Shown here: positions 6,890-8,706 of the stretch, piece by piece
How the letters are laid out: each line of letters begins with the position of its first letter
Position numbering within the stretch: the stretch's first letter is position 1
NCBI GenBank assembly: GCA_943330985.1
Contig: CALQJV010000034.1
Span: 1-8,706 of the forward strand
Direction of reading: 5' to 3'
Length of the DNA: 8,706 nucleotides
From: Chitinophaga pinensis
GTDB taxonomy: Bacteria > Bacteroidota > Bacteroidia > M30B66
Notes under the pieces: model-generated
Told to the model about the DNA's origin: nothing
Seen by the model: the letters and a program-made list of their open reading frames with translations, nothing else
Databases searched by the model: none
Translations under genes and position numbers: made by a program

Positions 6890-7792
6890 TTAATTTACAT
6901 CTTTACGATTATGAACAGGGCTAAGTGTATATCCTTGCTTGCGTAATAAGTATATGAGCCCATTTTCTCCGGCTAAATGCAAAGCACCAACCGCAATAAA
7001 ACACGATTGTTTTTGGATGATTTCTTCAATTCGAGGAATCCACCTGATGTTTCTGTCTTTCAATAATAGATTTGATTCGATGGCTGTAAAACCGCTTGCA
7101 TTCATCAATGAATCGAGGCAATTTAAATCTTGATTCATATAGCAATTATTCATTCGATCATTCTCTAAACTACTTTCTTGGTTTCCTGTTCTGATATATT
7201 GCATGAGCAGTTGAACTTGTTCGTTCAGCGCAACATGACTGAATAACAAGTCTGCTTGCTTCTGAATTGTTTCCAAGGCAAATACTTCCTTTCCATTTTT
7301 TCTTGCTTCGTTTTGCACATATACATCCATGGGCTCCCCTTTGAAATTCGTTAAAAAAGGTGTGTTTTTCATCTCTGCAGCCGAGAGCATGAGGTAAATT
7401 CCCATGGGTTTCATTTTATTGAAAAGAACCATCGGTAAGCTCAATTTATCTTGAACAAATTGGCTCAATGAATCGTATTGAAGAGGATTCATTAAACTGT
7501 CAATTGAGCTATTTTCCAAAAGCATATAAGGCATCATTTGGCTAGCTACTTCGGGAGTAATTTCGAGTTCGCCCAATACCGAACTTGTTTTTTCAAGGGC
7601 TAATTCACAACCTTTTAAGTTGTTTAAAAACTCATTGTTCACTATATGATAGGTTCCTAAAATGTATGATGAATTTTTCAATCCATTTCCCTTAATTTTC
7701 CACAATAAAGCGTTTTCAAATGCTTGGCCGTTTACTAAAAATGGGCAAATGCAAATAATGATAAGGTAAATTAACTGCTTGATTGCTTTCAT
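6890..7792 (-). CDS. TraB/GumN family protein, exported
   Basis: A 300-residue member of the TraB/GumN (Tiki-like) family, related to the Wnt-cleaving metalloprotease Tiki; most bacterial members have no known substrate. It shows a hydrophobic signal peptide (1-22 or so, cleavage near Asn-Gly-Gln-Ala; the cysteines at 14 and 16 do not sit in a proper lipobox), then the two family hallmarks: the GTYH motif (46-49) after a predicted strand, and VGALHLAGENGL (268-279) near the C-terminus, with a conserved Glu region (GELE, 74-77) between them. These motifs supply the putative metal ligands His49 and His272. Length fits the usual single-domain bacterial form. The protein probably acts in the periplasm or on the outer membrane. 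It is divergent from the small membrane protein gene at 8003, and a perfect -7 element lies 16 nt before its ATG. No clear terminator follows it. Confidence 0.88.
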   Translation of the reverse strand: MKAIKQLIYLIIICICPFLVNGQAFENALLWKIKGNGLKNSSYILGTYHIVNNEFLNNLKGCELALEKTSSVLGELEITPEVASQMMPYMLLENSSIDSLMNPLQYDSLSQFVQDKLSLPMVLFNKMKPMGIYLMLSAAEMKNTPFLTNFKGEPMDVYVQNEARKNGKEVFALETIQKQADLLFSHVALNEQVQLLMQYIRTGNQESSLENDRMNNCYMNQDLNCLDSLMNASGFTAIESNLLLKDRNIRWIPRIEEIIQKQSCFIAVGALHLAGENGLIYLLRKQGYTLSPVHNRKDVN

Positions 7793-7808
7793 CGTGGTGA
7801 AGTTTGAG

Positions 7809-7816
7809 CAAACATA
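7809..7816 (-). promoter_or_regulatory. Candidate -7 promoter element of the TraB/GumN gene
   Basis: The minus strand reads TATGTTTG, a perfect TAnnTTTG match, 16 nt before the start codon at 7792. The -33 position has no TTG at a normal 19-20 nt spacing; a TTTC occurs only 16 nt upstream. Assigned on the -7 match and its position. Confidence 0.5.
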
Positions 7817-7835
7817 CTTTTTTGTGCATTGAGAA

Positions 7836-7911
7836 ATTGGAATCCCAATGAGATCTTATCAACGAATCTCCTCAGTGAGATAGGTTAAATCAACTATGAA
7901 GAAAATTGGGA
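7836..7911. repeat. Cluster of short inverted and direct repeats in the divergent intergenic region
   Basis: The space between the two divergent genes holds ATTGG/CCAAT (7836-7849, small palindrome), TCCCAAT (7843-7849) mirrored by ATTGGGA (7905-7911), and TGAGAT twice (7849-7854 and 7876-7881) flanking one complementary ATCTC (7866-7870). The last could pair with either copy. By the predicted promoter positions these lie outside both transcripts, so if functional they would act as DNA sites rather than RNA. Short AT-rich repeats also arise by chance. Confidence 0.25.
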
Positions 7912-7981
7912 ATGTTGGTAAATGAAATTCGGGATGTTGAAAATTAACATTTACTAAAAGTGAAACGAAAACGCTTTCCTG

Positions 7982-7989
7982 TATTTTTG
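7982..7989 (+). promoter_or_regulatory. Candidate -7 promoter element of the small membrane protein gene
   Basis: TATTTTTG is a perfect TAnnTTTG match 13 nt before the ATG at 8003, predicting a leader of only a few nucleotides. No TTG is seen at the -33 distance. The sequence is A/T-rich here, so a chance match is easier than for the other sites. Confidence 0.4.
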
Positions 7990-8002
7990 AAAAAAAATAC
8001 TT

Positions 8003-8437
8003 ATGGAAATTTTAGTTCTTGTTCACAATCTACTTCGTTGGATTCTTTTACCATTAATAGTATTCGTTCTCTTCAGAAGTTATATTGGTTGGTTAACAAA
8101 TAAAGCTTTCGAAAAGCTTGATAATGCTTTGGGCGGAGCAATGATTGGTTTGGCTCATTCGCAATTACTCATAGGATTAATCATCTATTTTTCAAGTGAG
8201 CGAGGTTTAAAATTACTCAGTACACCTGGAGTTATGAAAGATGCCATTTCACGTTTGTATGCATTGGAGCATCCATTAACCATGATCATTGCAATTGTTT
8301 TGTTGCAACTGGGACGTTCATTCTCTAAAAAAGCATCAAGCGATACTGCGCGTTTCAAAACCATCGCTATTTACACAACAATCGCAATCTTGTTGATTCT
8401 GTCTCGCCAAATCAACTGGAATTTCCCTGTTTTTTAA
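8003..8437 (+). CDS. Small four-helix membrane protein, cytochrome b-like (hypothetical)
   Basis: A 144-residue inner-membrane protein with four hydrophobic helices (about 5-28, 45-64, 88-105 and 118-136). It resembles short Bacteroidota proteins that are often labelled cytochrome B, starting with a conserved LVHNLLRW-type segment. Three histidines lie at or inside helix ends: His8 in LVHNLLRW, His52 in GLAHSQLLIG and His90 in ALEHP. Such residues could bind heme or a metal, but no biochemical role is established from the sequence, and there is no CXXCH motif or partner reductase nearby. The ATG at 8003 gives a normal helix 1 start. The gene stands alone between the divergent TraB/GumN gene and a tRNA gene, with a candidate -7 element just upstream. 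Confidence 0.75.
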   Translation: MEILVLVHNLLRWILLPLIVFVLFRSYIGWLTNKAFEKLDNALGGAMIGLAHSQLLIGLIIYFSSERGLKLLSTPGVMKDAISRLYALEHPLTMIIAIVLLQLGRSFSKKASSDTARFKTIAIYTTIAILLILSRQINWNFPVF

Positions 8438-8525
8438 TTGCCCCCTATTTTTCGCTCATTTTATTTGAGTTTTAATAAATTAAATGTGCTGTTCGTCAAT
8501 GCAATGAATAAAACATTGAAAAATA

Positions 8526-8557
8526 TTTGGTAGATACTAAAATGAGCAGTACTTTCG
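8526..8557 (+). promoter_or_regulatory. Promoter of tRNA-Leu
   Basis: TTTG at 8526-8529 and TACTTTCG at 8550-8557 are separated by 20 nt, matching the Bacteroidota -33/-7 arrangement with one mismatch (C for T in the -7 box). Transcription would start around 8563, about 15 nt before the mature tRNA 5' end. This is the only promoter in the window with both halves clearly present and the right spacing directly before a stable RNA. Confidence 0.6.
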
Positions 8558-8577
8558 CACTCCTTTTTAAGATCCAT

Positions 8578-8659
8578 GCGGATGTGGCGTAATTGGTAGC
8601 CGCACCAGACTTAGGATCTGGCGCTGAGAGGCGTGGGGGTTCGAGTCCCTTCATCCGCA
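8578..8659 (+). tRNA. tRNA-Leu (anticodon UAG)
   Basis: An 82-nt class II tRNA. The acceptor stem GCGGATG (8578-8584) pairs fully with CATCCGC (8652-8658), with discriminator A at 8659. The D-arm has GCG/CGC and the loop AATTGGTAG with the invariant GG. The anticodon stem CCAGA/TCTGG encloses CTTAGGA, anticodon TAG at 8612-8614, reading CUA and CUG leucine codons. A long variable arm with stem CGC/GCG identifies the leucine class. The T-arm has loop TTCGAGT and stem GGGGG/CCCTT, two of whose pairs are G-U. CCA is not encoded (CAT follows the discriminator), so it must be added by the CCA-adding enzyme. Confidence 0.97.
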
Positions 8660-8662
8660 CAT

Positions 8663-8693
8663 TGCTTCTCCTGTTTTGGGAGAAGCATTTTTT
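8663..8693 (+). terminator. Intrinsic terminator after tRNA-Leu
   Basis: A perfect 9-bp stem, TGCTTCTCC (8663-8671) with GGAGAAGCA (8679-8687), has a 7-nt loop and is followed by six T (8688-8693). It begins 4 nt after the tRNA, indicating that this tRNA is transcribed alone. Confidence 0.92.
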
Positions 8694-8706
8694 ATTGTTA
8701 TGAATA

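Noticed and set aside
6871..6890. AAAAAA/TTTTTT pairing after the TraB/GumN gene as a terminator
   Set aside because: The stem would be only A-T pairs and has no GC core; it is not a credible intrinsic terminator.
6624..7133. Plus-strand open frames at 6624-6821 and 6939-7133
   Set aside because: They are shadows of the DUF6580 and TraB/GumN genes, without motifs.
7848..7883. An 11-codon open frame starting ATGAGATCT in the divergent intergenic region
   Set aside because: Too short, with no promoter or start context pointing to it; it is expected by chance.
8455..8473. CTCA/TGAG hairpin followed by TTTT after the small membrane protein gene
   Set aside because: Only 4 bp with a 7-nt loop and a short T run; too weak to call, although termination of the gene must occur somewhere here.
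1..8706. A new defence, mobile or RNA-based system
   Set aside because: All long genes belong to recognisable families or plain membrane proteins; there is no repeat array, transposase, recombinase, toxin-antitoxin pair or retron-like RNA, and nothing has integrated at the tRNA gene within the visible flank.

Overview
The window looks like an ordinary chromosomal segment of a low-GC Bacteroidota bacterium, most likely from the Flavobacteriales. The large secreted protease ends in a type IX secretion (T9SS, Por) sorting domain, a system confined to this phylum. Gene starts lack clear Shine-Dalgarno sequences. Several genes are preceded by the Bacteroidota-type -7 promoter element TAnnTTTG. The tRNA gene does not encode its CCA end.

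Layout: positions 1-5049 hold a tight rightward cluster: quinone-dependent dihydroorotate dehydrogenase (pyrD), HMG-CoA lyase (overlapping pyrD by 4 nt as ATGA) and, 8 nt later, a 1034-residue subtilisin-like protease. The protease has a signal peptide, a propeptide, a complete catalytic domain, a jelly-roll/MAM-like module, a PKD domain, an Ig-like region and a T9SS tail. It converges with a leftward FAD-dependent oxidoreductase (5046-6194), and the two stop codons share the palindrome TTAA. Further leftward genes are a DUF6580 membrane protein (6263-6832), which ends in a strong intrinsic terminator with a UUCG tetraloop, and an exported TraB/GumN-family protein (6890-7792). A divergent intergenic region (7793-8002) leads to a small four-helix membrane protein with three membrane-border histidines (8003-8437). 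The window closes with a tRNA-Leu(UAG) gene that has its own promoter and terminator (8526-8693).

The genes do not form one obvious pathway. PyrD serves pyrimidine synthesis, and HMG-CoA lyase serves leucine catabolism or ketone-body formation. The protease is an extracellular or cell-surface enzyme, and the rest are single membrane, periplasmic or oxidative proteins of unknown substrate. I found no mobile element, CRISPR array, defence island or rRNA, and no convincing new multi-gene system. The points most worth a second look are a G7 tract in the protease gene, the terminator placed just before the oxidoreductase start, the shared -7 promoter motifs, and the two poorly characterised membrane proteins.
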